NCBI GenBank assembly: GCA_028689145.1
Contig: JAQTWT010000001.1
Span: forward strand, 62,001 to 126,000
Direction: 5' to 3'
DNA: 64,000 bases
Source of the DNA: Gallionella sp.
GTDB lineage: Bacteria; Pseudomonadota; Gammaproteobacteria; Burkholderiales; Gallionellaceae
Part shown: positions 1 to 10,006 of the stretch, one piece after another
How positions within the stretch are numbered: the stretch's first letter is position 1
How the letters are laid out: each line of letters opens with the position of its first letter
Translations under genes and position numbers: made by a program
The notes under the pieces: model-generated
What the model was told of the DNA's origin: nothing
The model's input: the letters and a program-made list of their open reading frames with translations, nothing else
The model's database searches: none

Positions 1-408
1 GATATTCCCTTTGACAAGGGGTTGCTCGGACATTCAGATGCCGACGTGCTGTTGCACGCGATCTGCGATGCGCTGCTCGGCGCGGCGGCGCTGGGCGACA
101 TCGGCAGGCATTTCGCCGATAGCGATGCAAAATTCAAGAACATCGACAGCCGCATCCTGTTGCGTGAAGTTGCGCACCTGATTCGTGAGCAGGGGTTTCG
201 TGTCGGCAATGTGGATGCCACCATCATCGCGCAGGCACCCAAAATGGCGCCGCATATCGCGCAGATGGTGGCGCATATCGCCGCTGACCTGCGCGTGGAG
301 AAGAGTGCCGTCAACGTGAAAGCAACCACCACCGAGCAACTTGGCTACACCGGACGCGGCGAGGGCATCGCGGCTCAGGCGGTGGCATTGCTGCTGGTTG
401 ATAATTGA
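1..408 (+). CDS. ispF: 2-C-methyl-D-erythritol 2,4-cyclodiphosphate synthase, 5'-truncated by window edge
   Basis: MEP-pathway enzyme that cyclises CDP-ME 2-phosphate to MEcPP in isoprenoid precursor synthesis. The frame is open from base 1 ([20 protein letters not shown]), so the track start at 22 is internal and the true start lies upstream of the window. Visible family signatures are the zinc-binding GHSDAD stretch, the ALGDIG motif, and the C-terminal [19 protein letters not shown] that closes the active site. The gene overlaps tsaB by one base (TGATG), suggesting translational coupling. Only the N-terminal ~20-25 residues seem to be missing. The identification is secure. Confidence 0.96.
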   Translation, partial: DIPFDKGLLGHSDADVLLHAICDALLGAAALGDIGRHFADSDAKFKNIDSRILLREVAHLIREQGFRVGNVDATIIAQAPKMAPHIAQMVAHIAADLRVEKSAVNVKATTTEQLGYTGRGEGIAAQAVALLLVDN

Positions 409-1088
409 TGCGCGTACTGGCACTGGATACCTCCACCGAATATTGCTCGGTCGCACTATGGCAGGATGGCACGATTACGGAGCATTGCGAGCTGGTCGGT
501 CAGAAGCATTCCGAGGTGTTGATGGACATGCTCGACACGCTGCTACGCGAAACAGGGGTGAAGCTCGCGCAACTCGACGGCATCGCATTCGGCATGGGAC
601 CGGGTTCGTTCACCGGGGTGCGCATCGCCTGCGGGGTGGTTCAGGGGCTGGCGCTCGGCGCGAGCCTGCCGGTGGTTGGCGTGTGCACTCTGGAAGCATT
701 GGCGGCGGCTTGCGGCAAACCGCGCGTGATTGCCGCGCTGGATGCGCGCATGGGTGAGATATATCATGCCGCGTATGCACAGCAGGATGGCGCATGGGTG
801 GCAGTGAGCGAACCGCGCTTGTGCAAACCTGACGAGGCACCGCCGCTACCGGGCAATGACTGGTTCGGCGCGGGCAGCGGTTTTGCCGCGCACGGCAAGG
901 CGCTGGATGAGCGATATGCCGGACAGTTACAGGGCGTGGATGGCGCTGCCGTACCGCAAGCAGCGGCGATAGCCGCGCTTGGCGCTGCACAATTCTCGCT
1001 CGGGCGCGGCACGGATGCCGCGGAAGCGTTGCCGCTGTATCTGCGCGACAAGGTGGCCCTTAAAACCCACGAACGGGAAGCGCGTTGA
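408..1088 (+). CDS. tsaB: tRNA threonylcarbamoyladenosine biosynthesis protein TsaB
   Basis: Non-catalytic partner of TsaD in making the t6A37 modification of ANN-decoding tRNAs. The N-terminus [17 protein letters not shown] is the ASKHA-fold phosphate-1 motif, and FGMGPGSFTGVRIACG is the typical TsaB signature near residue 65. I use ATG at 408, which overlaps the ispF stop; the track start is a TTG one codon earlier. The length of ~226 aa is normal. The stop overlaps the TTG start of rimI, so ispF-tsaB-rimI-UDG looks like one transcription unit. The tsaB-rimI pairing is widespread in proteobacteria. Confidence 0.96.
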   Translation: MRVLALDTSTEYCSVALWQDGTITEHCELVGQKHSEVLMDMLDTLLRETGVKLAQLDGIAFGMGPGSFTGVRIACGVVQGLALGASLPVVGVCTLEALAAACGKPRVIAALDARMGEIYHAAYAQQDGAWVAVSEPRLCKPDEAPPLPGNDWFGAGSGFAAHGKALDERYAGQLQGVDGAAVPQAAAIAALGAAQFSLGRGTDAAEALPLYLRDKVALKTHEREAR

Positions 1089-1576
1089 TACGCGCGATGA
1101 CACCGGATGATGTGGATGCGGTGCTGGCCATCGAGCAAGCGGTGCAGGCCTATCCGTGGACGCGCGGAAATTTCAGCGATGCGCTGGCCTGCGGCTATGT
1201 GTGCAGCGTATATGCAGACAACGACGAAATATGCGGCTATGCGGTGATGATGCCGACTGCGGACGATGCAGAATTGCTCAATATCGGCGTAGCGGCAACG
1301 CGGCAACGCAAAGGTACGGGACGCGCCATATTGAATGAGATGCTGGAATATGCGCGCAGCAGGAAAATGCACAAAATATTCCTCGAAGTGCGCCCGTCCA
1401 ATGTCGCCGCCATCGCCCTGTATCGCTGCACCGGTTTCAGCCAGATCGGCATACGGCGCGCTTATTACCGTAATACGAACAGTAACGAAGATGCCGTTAC
1501 AATGGCGTGCGAATTGACTCAACATTCCTCTCTCCCGCGAGCGGGAGAGAGGCTAGGAGAGAGGGCAAATGGATAG
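1085..1576 (+). CDS. rimI: Ribosomal protein S18 alanine N-acetyltransferase, with repeat-derived C-terminal tail
   Basis: GNAT-family acetyltransferase that acetylates the N-terminal alanine of ribosomal protein S18. The GNAT fold is evident: IRAMTPDDVDAVLAIE at the N-terminus, the acetyl-CoA loop AATRQRKGTGRAIL near residue 85, and LEVRPSNVAAIALYRCTGF. The start is TTG 1085, overlapping the tsaB stop; ATG 1097 would remove the conserved first strand. The last ~14 residues ([16 protein letters not shown]) are encoded by a dispersed hairpin repeat at 1526-1568. The tail is therefore probably not ancestral. Confidence 0.93.
   Translation: MIRAMTPDDVDAVLAIEQAVQAYPWTRGNFSDALACGYVCSVYADNDEICGYAVMMPTADDAELLNIGVAATRQRKGTGRAILNEMLEYARSRKMHKIFLEVRPSNVAAIALYRCTGFSQIGIRRAYYRNTNSNEDAVTMACELTQHSSLPRAGERLGERANG
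1526..1568. repeat. Dispersed 'CTCTCCCGC-GCGGGAGAG' hairpin repeat, copy 1
   Basis: CTCTCTCCCGCGAGCGGGAGAGAG is a near-perfect inverted repeat followed by GCTAGGAGAGAGGGCAA. The same element recurs at 32126-32166 and, as an array, at 33873-33990. This copy encodes the RimI tail, and its GGAGAGAGGG end serves as the ribosome-binding site for the next gene. Confidence 0.85.
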
Positions 1577-2336
1577 GAACGAAGCGGTACTGCGCGAATT
1601 GAACCTGTATCCGCAATGGGTACGGCGGAATCAGCCTGCGCCGGTTGCGAAGGAACAGCCTACACCTGAAAAACTTCTGGCCGTTCGCCCTGAGCCTGTC
1701 GAAGCAAGTAGGTTGGGTGGAGGCAAAGCCGATACCCAACAATCAGCGATGGGTATCGCTACGCTCAACCCATCCTACACAGGTTCACTGAATTGGAACG
1801 AATTGAAACAACAGGTGCGCGATTGCACTGCCTGCAAGCTGCGTGCCGGTTGCACGCAGACGGTGTTCGGCACAGGCGACGAACAAGCCGAGTGGCTGTT
1901 CGTCGGCGAAGGCCCGGGGGCGGACGAAGATGCACAGGGCGAGCCGTTCGTCGGGCAGGCGGGCAAGCTGCTCGACAACATGCTGCAGGCAATTAAACTC
2001 CGGCGCGGCAAAAATGTTTATATCGCCAATATCGTCAAATGCCGTCCGCCCGGCAACCGCACGCCGGAAGCCGACGAGATCGCGACCTGTCTGCCGTATC
2101 TGCAACGCCAGATCAAATTGATCAAACCCAAGCTCATCGTCGCACTGGGCAAAACTGCCGCCACCGCGCTGCTGGGGCGCGACGCGACGCTGGGCTCGTT
2201 GCGCGGCACATTGCACGACTACCTGGGCACGCCGCTGCTGATCACCTACCACCCGGCCTATTTGCTGCGCAGCCCGATGGAGAAAGCCAAGGCCTGGCAG
2301 GATTTGTGTCTGGCTGTGAGTACGATGGACAGGTAG
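1569..2336 (+). CDS. Uracil-DNA glycosylase, family 4 (iron-sulfur type)
   Basis: Base-excision repair enzyme removing uracil from DNA. The glycosylase core begins near residue 75 with the cluster cysteines [10 protein letters not shown]. It continues with motif A ([19 protein letters not shown]), further candidate cluster cysteines in [11 protein letters not shown] and ATCLPYL, and motif B ([11 protein letters not shown]). These are family-4 UDG hallmarks. The ATG at 1569 follows GGAGAGAGGG provided by the upstream repeat. Residues ~38-71 of the N-terminal extension are read through two repeat motifs (1682-1704 and 1708-1778), so that segment is probably a disordered linker. The stop codon TAG lies within GTAGGG at the edge of another hairpin. 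Confidence 0.93.
   Translation: MDRNEAVLRELNLYPQWVRRNQPAPVAKEQPTPEKLLAVRPEPVEASRLGGGKADTQQSAMGIATLNPSYTGSLNWNELKQQVRDCTACKLRAGCTQTVFGTGDEQAEWLFVGEGPGADEDAQGEPFVGQAGKLLDNMLQAIKLRRGKNVYIANIVKCRPPGNRTPEADEIATCLPYLQRQIKLIKPKLIVALGKTAATALLGRDATLGSLRGTLHDYLGTPLLITYHPAYLLRSPMEKAKAWQDLCLAVSTMDR
1682..1778. repeat. Two tandem dispersed repeats inside the UDG linker
   Basis: 1682-1704 is CGTTCGCCCTGAGCCTGTCGAAG, a type of dispersed repeat frequently seen in betaproteobacterial intergenic DNA. 1708-1778 is a GTAGGTTGGGT...ACCCATCCTAC inverted repeat of the GTAG/CTAC class. Both are read in frame by the UDG gene. Confidence 0.75.
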
Positions 2337-2348
2337 GGCTATAATCCC

Positions 2349-2530
2349 TAACGGGCATGGCAAGTTGCCGCCCCTGATAATGAAACATGCCGTGCCCGTT
2401 TCCCCCTATCCAACTTTCCCCCGCAAGCGGGATAACCAATGACTTGGTTGGCGTTGTTTGCTAACCTAGTCGGATGGCTAGTTGTTTCACCCAGAAAGGG
2501 CAAACGAATCGCTACGCGAGTTTCACGTTA
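2349..2530. repeat. Composite intergenic repeat (units A+B), copy 1
   Basis: This fills most of the 226-base gap before the binding-protein gene. Unit A is an inverted repeat bounded by ACGGGCATGG...CCGTGCCCGT, followed by CCCCCTATCCAACTTTCCCCCGCAAGCGGG. Unit B runs from AATGACTTGGTTGGCG to GGATGGCTAGTTGTTTCAC, followed by GAAAGGGCAAACGAATCGCTACGCG. The reverse complement of A plus the tail, lacking B, is at 15804-15922; reversed B is at 16556-16619. No gene is visible here. Confidence 0.8.
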
Positions 2531-2562
2531 ATTGAGCGCATTTCAACGCATCAGATCAAATC

Positions 2563-3810
2563 ATGCCAAACCTGCTTCGCGGTAAATTCAATTGGTTGGC
2601 GGCTATCTCGGTAGCGGCGGCTGTGCTGGTCAGCGCATTGCTGTACACCCAATACGGGCAAACCAAACCGGGTATCAAAATTGGCGTGCTGCATTCGCTG
2701 ACCGGTACGATGGCGGCCAGCGAAACCCCGCTGGTGGATGCGCTGCGGCTGGCGGTGGAAGAAGCGAACCAGTCGGGAGGATTGAACGGCCAGCAGATCG
2801 AAATGATTGTTGAGGACTGCCGTTCCGATGCCGCGTACTGCGCACAACAGGCCGAGAAGTTAATCATGCAAGATAAAGTGCAGGCCTTGTTCGGTTGCTG
2901 GACATCCGCCTGCCGCAAGGCGGTCAAAAGCGTCGTCGGGAAGCACCATCACCTGCTGTTCTACCCGCTGCAGTATGAAGGGCTGGAACAATCGCCCGAC
3001 ATCATCTACACCGGCGCGGCACCCAACCAGCAAATCATTCCGATGGCATTATGGGCATTGCAGCATCAGGGCAAACGCTTTTTCCTGATCGGTTCGGATT
3101 ATATCTTTCCGCGCACCGCCAACCTGATGGTCAAGGACGTGTTGCTGGCGCAAGGCGGAAAACTGCTTGGCGAGCATTATGTACCGCTGGGTGCCAGCAA
3201 TATGACTAATATAGTGAAGGAAATTGCCGCGCAGCGTCCCGATTTTGTATTGAACACCCTGAACGGCGACAGCAACCTGCACTTCTTTCGCGCGCTGCAC
3301 AATGCGGGCATCAGCGCGGCAAACGTGCCGGTGTTTTCCACCAGTGTCGCGGAAACCGGATTAGCCGCAATAGGCGTTGACCTGACAAACGGGCATTACG
3401 CGGCGTGGAATTACTTTCAGAGTCTGGATAATGCCGTTAACAATGCCTTTGTCGCGCGTTTTAAACGGCGCTTCGGCAAGGATCGCGTGCTGGACGACCC
3501 GATGGAGGCTTCCTATATCGGTGTGAAGCTTTGGGTGGATACGGTTCGCAGTCAGGGCTCAACCGATCTGGCGCTAATCAAGACCACACTGGCGCAGCAG
3601 ACCCTGCTTGCCCCGGAGGGGATTGTGGCGGTTGATTACGACACCCGGCATCTGTGGAAGAAGGCGTATATCGGCAAAGCACGCGCCGACGGACAGTTTG
3701 AAATCGTCTGGCAATCCGAACAACCAATCCACCCCGCACCGTTCCCGTTTTACCGCAGCCGTGCGGAATGGCTGGCGATGCAGCAAACGCTGCCGGGAGT
3801 GCAGCCATGA
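2563..3810 (+). CDS. UrtA-like periplasmic substrate-binding protein (Peripla_BP_5 family), probable sensor partner
   Basis: Type I periplasmic-binding fold related to the urea/short-chain-amide binders UrtA, FmdD and AmiC. Family-like stretches are [19 protein letters not shown] near residue 47, [12 protein letters not shown] near 110, and [15 protein letters not shown] followed by YTGAAPNQQ near 130-150. A single hydrophobic segment at residues ~11-28 ([17 protein letters not shown]) acts as signal peptide or membrane anchor. No ABC permease or ATPase gene is nearby. Instead the stop overlaps the start of a CACHE/GGDEF/EAL receptor (ATGA). The likely role is therefore ligand presentation to that receptor rather than uptake. 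The ligand is unknown; amides or urea are guesses from the family. Confidence 0.8.
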   Translation: MPNLLRGKFNWLAAISVAAAVLVSALLYTQYGQTKPGIKIGVLHSLTGTMAASETPLVDALRLAVEEANQSGGLNGQQIEMIVEDCRSDAAYCAQQAEKLIMQDKVQALFGCWTSACRKAVKSVVGKHHHLLFYPLQYEGLEQSPDIIYTGAAPNQQIIPMALWALQHQGKRFFLIGSDYIFPRTANLMVKDVLLAQGGKLLGEHYVPLGASNMTNIVKEIAAQRPDFVLNTLNGDSNLHFFRALHNAGISAANVPVFSTSVAETGLAAIGVDLTNGHYAAWNYFQSLDNAVNNAFVARFKRRFGKDRVLDDPMEASYIGVKLWVDTVRSQGSTDLALIKTTLAQQTLLAPEGIVAVDYDTRHLWKKAYIGKARADGQFEIVWQSEQPIHPAPFPFYRSRAEWLAMQQTLPGVQP

Positions 3811-6800
3811 ACCTGAGTTCGGGCATAAAAGGTATATCTCTCGCATGGCGCATGGTGCTATGGTTCATCGTCATTGCGCTGCTGCCGTTGGCCTTGTTCG
3901 GTTATTTCAGTTTGAAACAAAACGAAGACTCATTGCGCATCGAGACACTGGGCAGAATGTCGCGTTTGGCAGACAAGAAAACGCTGGAAATCAAAACTTA
4001 TCTGGCTGAACGGCGGCAAGATGTGCAGTTATTGGCACGCAGCAATCTGGCGGATCAGGCTATTTTGGAGTTATCCCGCGCCTACCGGCTTCATCATCCT
4101 AACTCGGCGGCATACCGCAAGACAACAGAACGGTTTGACAAGAATTTGGGTGCTTATATCGGCGATGGCGAAAATTCGCTGTTTTACGACGTATTCCTGA
4201 TCACGCCGCTGGGCGAAATTATTTACACCAACAAGCATGAGCCTGATTTCCAGACCAATCTGATCAACGGTCCTTATCACGATTCACAGCTGGCCAAGCT
4301 ATTCCGCGAATCGCGCATGACTCTGGAAAGCGGAATTTCCGATTTTGAGTATTATGCGCCTTCCAACGCGCCCGCCGCATTTGTCAGCGCGCCGATCCTG
4401 CGCGATGGCGAATTGCTCGGGGTCCTTGCCTTCCAGCTTGATGCGCAGCGAATCTATCAGGTAGCGACGGACAGCACCGGTTTGGGTGTAACCGGAGAAA
4501 CCGTACTCGCAAAACCAATCAGCATTGACACAGCGGTGTTCATTGCACCACTCAGGCGCGACCCGCAAGCCGCCATGCAGCGCAAGCTAGACTTGAATTC
4601 GAGCGCGGTTCCGATGCGCAAGGCATTGACAGGACAACGCGGCAGCGGCGTAGAAATAGACTACAGCGGCAAGCAAGTCGTAGCCGCATGGCGCTACCTG
4701 CCGGAGTTGCGCTGGGGAATGGTGGTCAAGATGGATGCCGACGAGGCATTCGCACCCATTTATCAGCAACGCAAAGCCCTCTTGAATGTATTGCTGGCAT
4801 TGGCCGTATTGGGCGGCTCTATCGCGTTTTATGTTGGCCGCAGAATGGTCATGCGGCTCAAGAATTTCACGCAGAATGCCGACAAAATTGCCCAGGGCGA
4901 CTTGAGCACACGTGTCAACGAATCCGGCGCGGATGAGATCAGTGCGCTGGCACGTTCATTCAACAGCATGACCGGAAGCCTGCAGACGCTGTACCGCACG
5001 CTGGAATATCGCATCGATGAGCGCACCCGCGACCTGCATGTGAGCAATAAGCTGTTGCAACAGGAAATCGTCGAGCGCGAGCAAATCGACAGGGCGTTGC
5101 AGGAAAGCCGGCAACAGGCATTGAACGCCCTCGAAGAATTACGCCACCAGAAATTTGCGTTGGATCAACACGCCATCGTTGCAACGACCGATGTGCGGGG
5201 GACGATCACCTACGTTAACGAGAAATTCTGCGAAATCAGCGGTTACTCGCAGCAGGAGTTGATCGGCCAGAATCACCGCATACTCAATTCCGGCACACAC
5301 CCGGCAGATTTTTTTCCAGGCATGTATCGCACCATTGCCGCGGGAAAGGTGTGGCATGGCGAAATATGCAACCGCGCCAAGGGAGGTAATCTGTACTGGG
5401 TGTTGACGACTATCGTTCCTTATCTGGACAACAACGGCAAACCGGCGCAATACATTGCAATTCGTACCGACATCACAGAACGCAAGAAATATGAACATAT
5501 CTTGCAGATGCACAAAAAAGTGCTTGATGTTACCCAGGATGGCTTCTGGATGACTGATAGGCAGGGTAATTTGCAGATAGTGAACCAGGCTTATGCCGAT
5601 ATTTCCGGCTATTCCATGGAGGAACTGGTGCATATGCATATCAGCCAGCTGGAAGCCAAAGAAAAATCCACCGATGAAGTCAATGCGCATATCGACAAAA
5701 TTATTGCCCGTGGCTCGGAACAGTTTGAGACCCGTCATCGCCACAAAGACGGGCATGAGATAGACATCGAAATCACCGCCAGTTTTTTACCGGAATCGCA
5801 GCAGTTTGCCGTATTCGCGCGCGACATTACCGAGCGCAAAAAGGCCGAAGATGCATTGCGCGTGGCGGCGGCAACCTTTGAGACCCATGAAGCGATTTTG
5901 ATCACCGATACCAACGCGAATATCATCCGCGTCAACCAGGCGTTTCAGGATATCACCGGCTTTAGCTCTGAAGAGGTGCTCGGCAAAAATCCGCGCATTC
6001 TCAATTCCGGCCGACAAGACAAGGCTTTCTATGCGGCAATGTGGCAGCAGTTGCTGAATACCGGTTCCTGGTCCGGTGAGATGTGGGACCGGCGCAAGAG
6101 CGGACAGGTTTATCCGAAATGGCTAACCATCACTGCCGTAAAAAATGAACAGGGCGAAACCACCGGATATGTCGCCATTTTCAGCGACATCACCGCGCGC
6201 AAGCAGGCGGAGGAAGAAATCCACAATCTGGCGTTCTATGACGCACTGACCAAATTGCCCAACCGGCGTTTGCTGCTGGATCGTTTCCGCCTGGCGCTAT
6301 CGGTGTCGGCACGCAGCCAACATTACGGCGCGGTGCTGTTCCTCGACATGGACAAGTTCAAGACGCTCAACGACACGCTGGGACACGATTATGGCGACCT
6401 ATTGCTGATCGAGGTAGCGGCACGCATCCAGTCCTGTGTGCGCGAGGTGGATACTGTAGCGCGGCTCGGCGGCGATGAGTTTGTAGTACTGCTTGAGGAG
6501 GTCGATAGTGACGCGGAACAGGCCTCGCAGAAAGTCGCTTTGATCGCCGAGAAAATACGCACTGTCCTGTCCGCAGCTTACCAAATCAAGAAGCACGAGC
6601 ATCACAGTTCGCCGAGTATCGGCGTATGCCTGTATCGCGGCAATACGGAATCGGTGGATGCCTTGCTTAAACACGCCGATCTGGCAATGTATCAAGCCAA
6701 GGATTCGGGCAGAAATGCGGTGCGCTTCTTCGACCCCGCCATGCAGCACGCAGTGGAAACTCGCGCCGCGCTGGAAGCCGATTTGCGCCATGCCGTTCCC

Positions 6801-7532
6801 GACTATCAATTGCGTTTGTATTACCAGATTCAGGTGGATAACGAACATCGCCCGCTGGGCGCGGAAGCACTGGTGCGCTGGGCGCATCCAAAGCGCGGCA
6901 TGGTTTCTCCCGCACAATTCATCCCCGTCGCGGAAGAGAGCTCGCTGATTCTGGAGGTGGGGCATTGGGTACTCGAAACCGCCTGCCATCAGCTGGCGCA
7001 ATGGAGCAAACGCGAACAAACACGCGATCTGGTGCTGGCCGTCAACGTCAGCGCGCAGCAATTCAGCAAGCACGACTTTGTGGAAAATGTGGCCGCAGTA
7101 ATTCGTGTGCATCAGGTCGATGCAACACGCCTGAAACTGGAGCTTACCGAAAGCGTGGTATTGACCGATGTCGCCGATATCGTGGCGAAAATGCACGCGC
7201 TAAAAGCCCTCGGAATCAAATTATCACTGGACGATTTCGGCACCGGTTATTCGTCGCTGTCCTATTTGAAACAGCTGCCGCTGGACCAACTCAAAGTAGA
7301 CCAGAGCTTCGTGCGTGATATAGCCACCGACCCCAACGATGCGGTAATGGTGCAAACCATCATCGGCATGGCAAAAAACTTCCATTTAAACGTAATCGCC
7401 GAAGGTGTTGAAACTACAGCACAGCTGGATTTCCTCAAGCAAAACGGCTGCATGGCGTATCAGGGTTATCTGTTCGGCAGACCGGTACCGATTGAAGAGT
7501 TTGAAGCATTGCTGGGTGAGGGCAACTCATGA
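3807..7532 (+). CDS. Membrane c-di-GMP receptor: CACHE-like sensor, HAMP, three PAS, GGDEF and EAL domains
   Basis: Start ATG 3807 overlaps the upstream stop; the track start at 3768 lies inside the neighbour. Order from this start: TM1 ~16-36; periplasmic CACHE-like domain ~37-320; TM2 ~324-344; HAMP ~345-400; three PAS/PAC modules at ~445-565, ~571-685 and ~690-800, each closed by a DITERKK/DITARKQ linker; GGDEF ~808-965; EAL ~988-1235. RLGGDEF is intact, with the RxxD inhibitory site (REVD) five residues before it. The EAL domain keeps GAEALVRW and [10 protein letters not shown]. Both diguanylate cyclase and phosphodiesterase activity are thus possible. Coupling to the periplasmic binding protein suggests nutrient-controlled c-di-GMP, perhaps acting on the flagella encoded in this window. 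Confidence 0.93.
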   Translation: MNLSSGIKGISLAWRMVLWFIVIALLPLALFGYFSLKQNEDSLRIETLGRMSRLADKKTLEIKTYLAERRQDVQLLARSNLADQAILELSRAYRLHHPNSAAYRKTTERFDKNLGAYIGDGENSLFYDVFLITPLGEIIYTNKHEPDFQTNLINGPYHDSQLAKLFRESRMTLESGISDFEYYAPSNAPAAFVSAPILRDGELLGVLAFQLDAQRIYQVATDSTGLGVTGETVLAKPISIDTAVFIAPLRRDPQAAMQRKLDLNSSAVPMRKALTGQRGSGVEIDYSGKQVVAAWRYLPELRWGMVVKMDADEAFAPIYQQRKALLNVLLALAVLGGSIAFYVGRRMVMRLKNFTQNADKIAQGDLSTRVNESGADEISALARSFNSMTGSLQTLYRTLEYRIDERTRDLHVSNKLLQQEIVEREQIDRALQESRQQALNALEELRHQKFALDQHAIVATTDVRGTITYVNEKFCEISGYSQQELIGQNHRILNSGTHPADFFPGMYRTIAAGKVWHGEICNRAKGGNLYWVLTTIVPYLDNNGKPAQYIAIRTDITERKKYEHILQMHKKVLDVTQDGFWMTDRQGNLQIVNQAYADISGYSMEELVHMHISQLEAKEKSTDEVNAHIDKIIARGSEQFETRHRHKDGHEIDIEITASFLPESQQFAVFARDITERKKAEDALRVAAATFETHEAILITDTNANIIRVNQAFQDITGFSSEEVLGKNPRILNSGRQDKAFYAAMWQQLLNTGSWSGEMWDRRKSGQVYPKWLTITAVKNEQGETTGYVAIFSDITARKQAEEEIHNLAFYDALTKLPNRRLLLDRFRLALSVSARSQHYGAVLFLDMDKFKTLNDTLGHDYGDLLLIEVAARIQSCVREVDTVARLGGDEFVVLLEEVDSDAEQASQKVALIAEKIRTVLSAAYQIKKHEHHSSPSIGVCLYRGNTESVDALLKHADLAMYQAKDSGRNAVRFFDPAMQHAVETRAALEADLRHAVPDYQLRLYYQIQVDNEHRPLGAEALVRWAHPKRGMVSPAQFIPVAEESSLILEVGHWVLETACHQLAQWSKREQTRDLVLAVNVSAQQFSKHDFVENVAAVIRVHQVDATRLKLELTESVVLTDVADIVAKMHALKALGIKLSLDDFGTGYSSLSYLKQLPLDQLKVDQSFVRDIATDPNDAVMVQTIIGMAKNFHLNVIAEGVETTAQLDFLKQNGCMAYQGYLFGRPVPIEEFEALLGEGNS

Positions 7533-7535
7533 ATT

Positions 7536-7583
7536 ACCCCTACACCCTAATTAAACCGTAGGGGCGATTCACGAATCGCCCGT
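7536..7583. repeat. GTAG-footed hairpin (REP-like) between the c-di-GMP gene and lplT
   Basis: GTAGGGGCGATTCACGAATCGCCCGT is a palindrome starting at 7558. ACCCCTAC just upstream can also pair with GTAGGGG. It lies between convergent genes and may act as a transcript end. Same family as 11486-11556, 14773-14800, 25758-25816 and 38552-38579. Confidence 0.8.
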
Positions 7584-7596
7584 TTGGAATTTGTTC

Positions 7597-8814
7597 CTAC
7601 CTGTCCTGGTCGTGTCCGTGTCTTTTGTACAGCGCTGCCATGATGCCGGACAACAACAAACCGAATACCAGAATGATGAAGTAAATGCTGAAATCGAGTT
7701 TCTGCATCACGGCATACAGCCCCAGCATGACAAATATACTCAGATTCTCGTTGAAATTTTGTACTGCGATTGAGCGCCCTGCTCCCATCAGCAGGTGGCC
7801 GCGATGTTGCAGCAACGCGTTCATCGGCACCACGAAATAGCCGCCCATCGCGCCTATCGCAATCAGCAGCAAAATTGCCAGCGTGCTGTTGGTGACGGGA
7901 ATCAACATCAGCACGGTGACCCCCATCGCGATACCAACCGGCAAGACCTTCACCGAATGCTCCAGCTTGATAAATTTCGCCGCCAGCACCGAGCCGATGG
8001 CGATACCGATTGCCACCCAGGCGGTAAGCTTGGCAGCTTCCCCTATGTCGTAATTCAGTGCAACGGCTGCCCAGCCGATGATCAACAGCCGCAGCGTCGC
8101 TCCCGCACCCCAGAACAGTGTGGTAACCGCCAGAGAAACCTGCCCGAGCGGATCTTTCCACAGCAGTTTGAAGCAGTGCCAGAAATCTCTGGTCAGAAAT
8201 ACCGGACTGCGGCTAAGTGCCTTGTGGTCGATCGCTACACGCGGGATATATAAGTTGAAGATCGCGGCAAGGATGTAGATCAGCACGATGAAAGCGATAG
8301 CCAGTTCCGCGATGCTGCCGACCAGCGGAATATCCAGTGTTTGCAGCAGCGGTCCGATAATTTTCGGGCTGATGAGCATGCCGCCCACCAGCGCGCCAAG
8401 CACGATGGCGGCAACCGTAAGCCCTTCCATCCAGCTATTCGCCTTGACCAGCTGACTGGGGGGGAGATATTCGGTGAGAATACCGTATTTTGCGGGCGAA
8501 TAAGCTGCGGCACCCAGACCGACCAAGCCGTAAGCAATCAATGGGTGAACGCCCACCAGCATGGCGATGCAACCGAACAGCTTGATAATATTGCTGATGA
8601 ACATCACCCGCCCTTTGGGCAATGAATCTGCAAAGGCACCAACGAACGGTGCCAGCACGATATATGAAACGATAAAACCCTGCTGCAATATCGGCGTATG
8701 CCAGGCTGGAGAGTTCAAATCCGCAAGCAAGGCGATCGCGGCGAACAGCAGTGCGTTATCGGCGAGCGCGGAGAGGAATTGCGCCGCAAGGATGATGTAA
8801 AAACCGAGATTCAT
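7597..8814 (-). CDS. lplT: MFS transporter, probable lysophospholipid transporter LplT
   Basis: Twelve-helix major-facilitator protein of 405 aa that would flip lysophospholipids across the inner membrane for re-acylation. The N-terminus (GFYIILAAQFLSALADNALLFAAIALL) and the loop GAAAYSPAKYGILTEYLPPSQLVKANSWMEG (quoted in part: SPAKYGILTEYLPP) match the LplT/Aas transporter group. The C-terminal half carries GGYFVVPMNALLQHRG, also typical. The partner acyltransferase aas is not in the window. The gene is divergent from alr across a 111-base gap. Confidence 0.78.
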   Translation of the reverse strand: MNLGFYIILAAQFLSALADNALLFAAIALLADLNSPAWHTPILQQGFIVSYIVLAPFVGAFADSLPKGRVMFISNIIKLFGCIAMLVGVHPLIAYGLVGLGAAAYSPAKYGILTEYLPPSQLVKANSWMEGLTVAAIVLGALVGGMLISPKIIGPLLQTLDIPLVGSIAELAIAFIVLIYILAAIFNLYIPRVAIDHKALSRSPVFLTRDFWHCFKLLWKDPLGQVSLAVTTLFWGAGATLRLLIIGWAAVALNYDIGEAAKLTAWVAIGIAIGSVLAAKFIKLEHSVKVLPVGIAMGVTVLMLIPVTNSTLAILLLIAIGAMGGYFVVPMNALLQHRGHLLMGAGRSIAVQNFNENLSIFVMLGLYAVMQKLDFSIYFIILVFGLLLSGIMAALYKRHGHDQDR

Positions 8815-8925
8815 TCAACCAGAGTAACAACGGGGATTATTTTTGGCAGGCTGTTTTATATCACGAAAGCACAGCCCCTGCTATCATTCGTGCCTATCAA
8901 AAATTCTTGCGTCTAGACAACTTTC

Positions 8926-9987
8926 ATGCATCGCCCCATACAAGCCCATATCAATTTGAGCGCACTGGAGAACAACCTTCAGGCGGCTCGCCGCCGCACA
9001 GCCGCGCGCATCATGGCGGTAATCAAAGCGAACGGTTACGGGCACGGCTTGAGCAGAGTCGCCGAGGCATTATCCGCCGCGGACGGTTTTGCGCTGCTGG
9101 ACATTCAGGATGCGGTGCAATTGCGCGAGGCGGGCTTCCGCCAGCAGATATTGCTGCTGGAAGGATTCTTCGACGCGGAAGATCTGGCGCTGGCCGCCGA
9201 ATATGATTTGGCATGTGTAATCCACAGCGCGGAACAGCTTGCGTTGCTGGATGCCTACCCGAAACGCAACACGCTGGATGTCTGGCTTAAAGTCAACAGC
9301 GGCATGAATCGTCTGGGTTTTACGCCGCCGCAAGTGGCGCAGGTGATGGAACAACTGCGCCGCCATCGCGCGGTACGCGAGATCACCCTGATGACCCATT
9401 TCGCCAATGCCGACGAGGCGCGCGGTGTGGCAGAACCGCTGGCGCTATTCACCCAACTGGCCGCATCGTATAAAATGCCGCGCAGTCTGGCGAATTCGGC
9501 GGCACTGTTGCGCTATCCCGAAACGCACGGCGACTGGGTGCGCCCCGGCCTGATGCTGTATGGCGCTTCGCCCTTCGCAGATGTCGGCGCGCAACAACTT
9601 GGACTGAAACCGGCGATGACCCTGCGCAGCCGCATCATCGCCGTGCAGGAATTGCGTGCCGGGGACGAGATCGGTTACGGCGCGCTATTCCGCGCCGAAC
9701 ACCCGATGCGTATCGGCATCGTCGCCTGCGGTTATGCCGACGGTTATCCGCGCCATGCGCCGAACGGCACGCCGATACTGGTGGACGGGCAACACACCCA
9801 AACGCTGGGGCGTGTCTCGATGGATATGCTGTTTGCGGACTTGAGCAAGCTACCGCAAGCCGGTGTAGGTAGCGCGGTGACACTGTGGGGTGACGGCCTG
9901 CCGATCGAAGAAGTGGCGCGTGCTGCCGGAACAGCCAGTTATGAATTGATGTGCGCATTGACCGCACGAGTACCGGTTGTAATTTGA
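8926..9987 (+). CDS. alr: Alanine racemase
   Basis: PLP enzyme converting L- to D-alanine for peptidoglycan. The PLP lysine lies in MAVIKANGYGHG near residue 35. Other landmarks are VWLKVNSGMNRLGF, MTHFANAD, SLANSAA, RPGLMLYG, and the second catalytic tyrosine region EIGYGALFRAEHP with GYADGYPRH. The length of 353 aa is normal. Start ATG at 8926. Only 19 bases separate it from mtnP, with a good ribosome-binding site (CGGAGAA) between, so the two are probably co-transcribed. Confidence 0.96.
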   Translation: MHRPIQAHINLSALENNLQAARRRTAARIMAVIKANGYGHGLSRVAEALSAADGFALLDIQDAVQLREAGFRQQILLLEGFFDAEDLALAAEYDLACVIHSAEQLALLDAYPKRNTLDVWLKVNSGMNRLGFTPPQVAQVMEQLRRHRAVREITLMTHFANADEARGVAEPLALFTQLAASYKMPRSLANSAALLRYPETHGDWVRPGLMLYGASPFADVGAQQLGLKPAMTLRSRIIAVQELRAGDEIGYGALFRAEHPMRIGIVACGYADGYPRHAPNGTPILVDGQHTQTLGRVSMDMLFADLSKLPQAGVGSAVTLWGDGLPIEEVARAAGTASYELMCALTARVPVVI

Positions 9988-10006
9988 ACTAACGGAGAAA
10001 ATAAAT

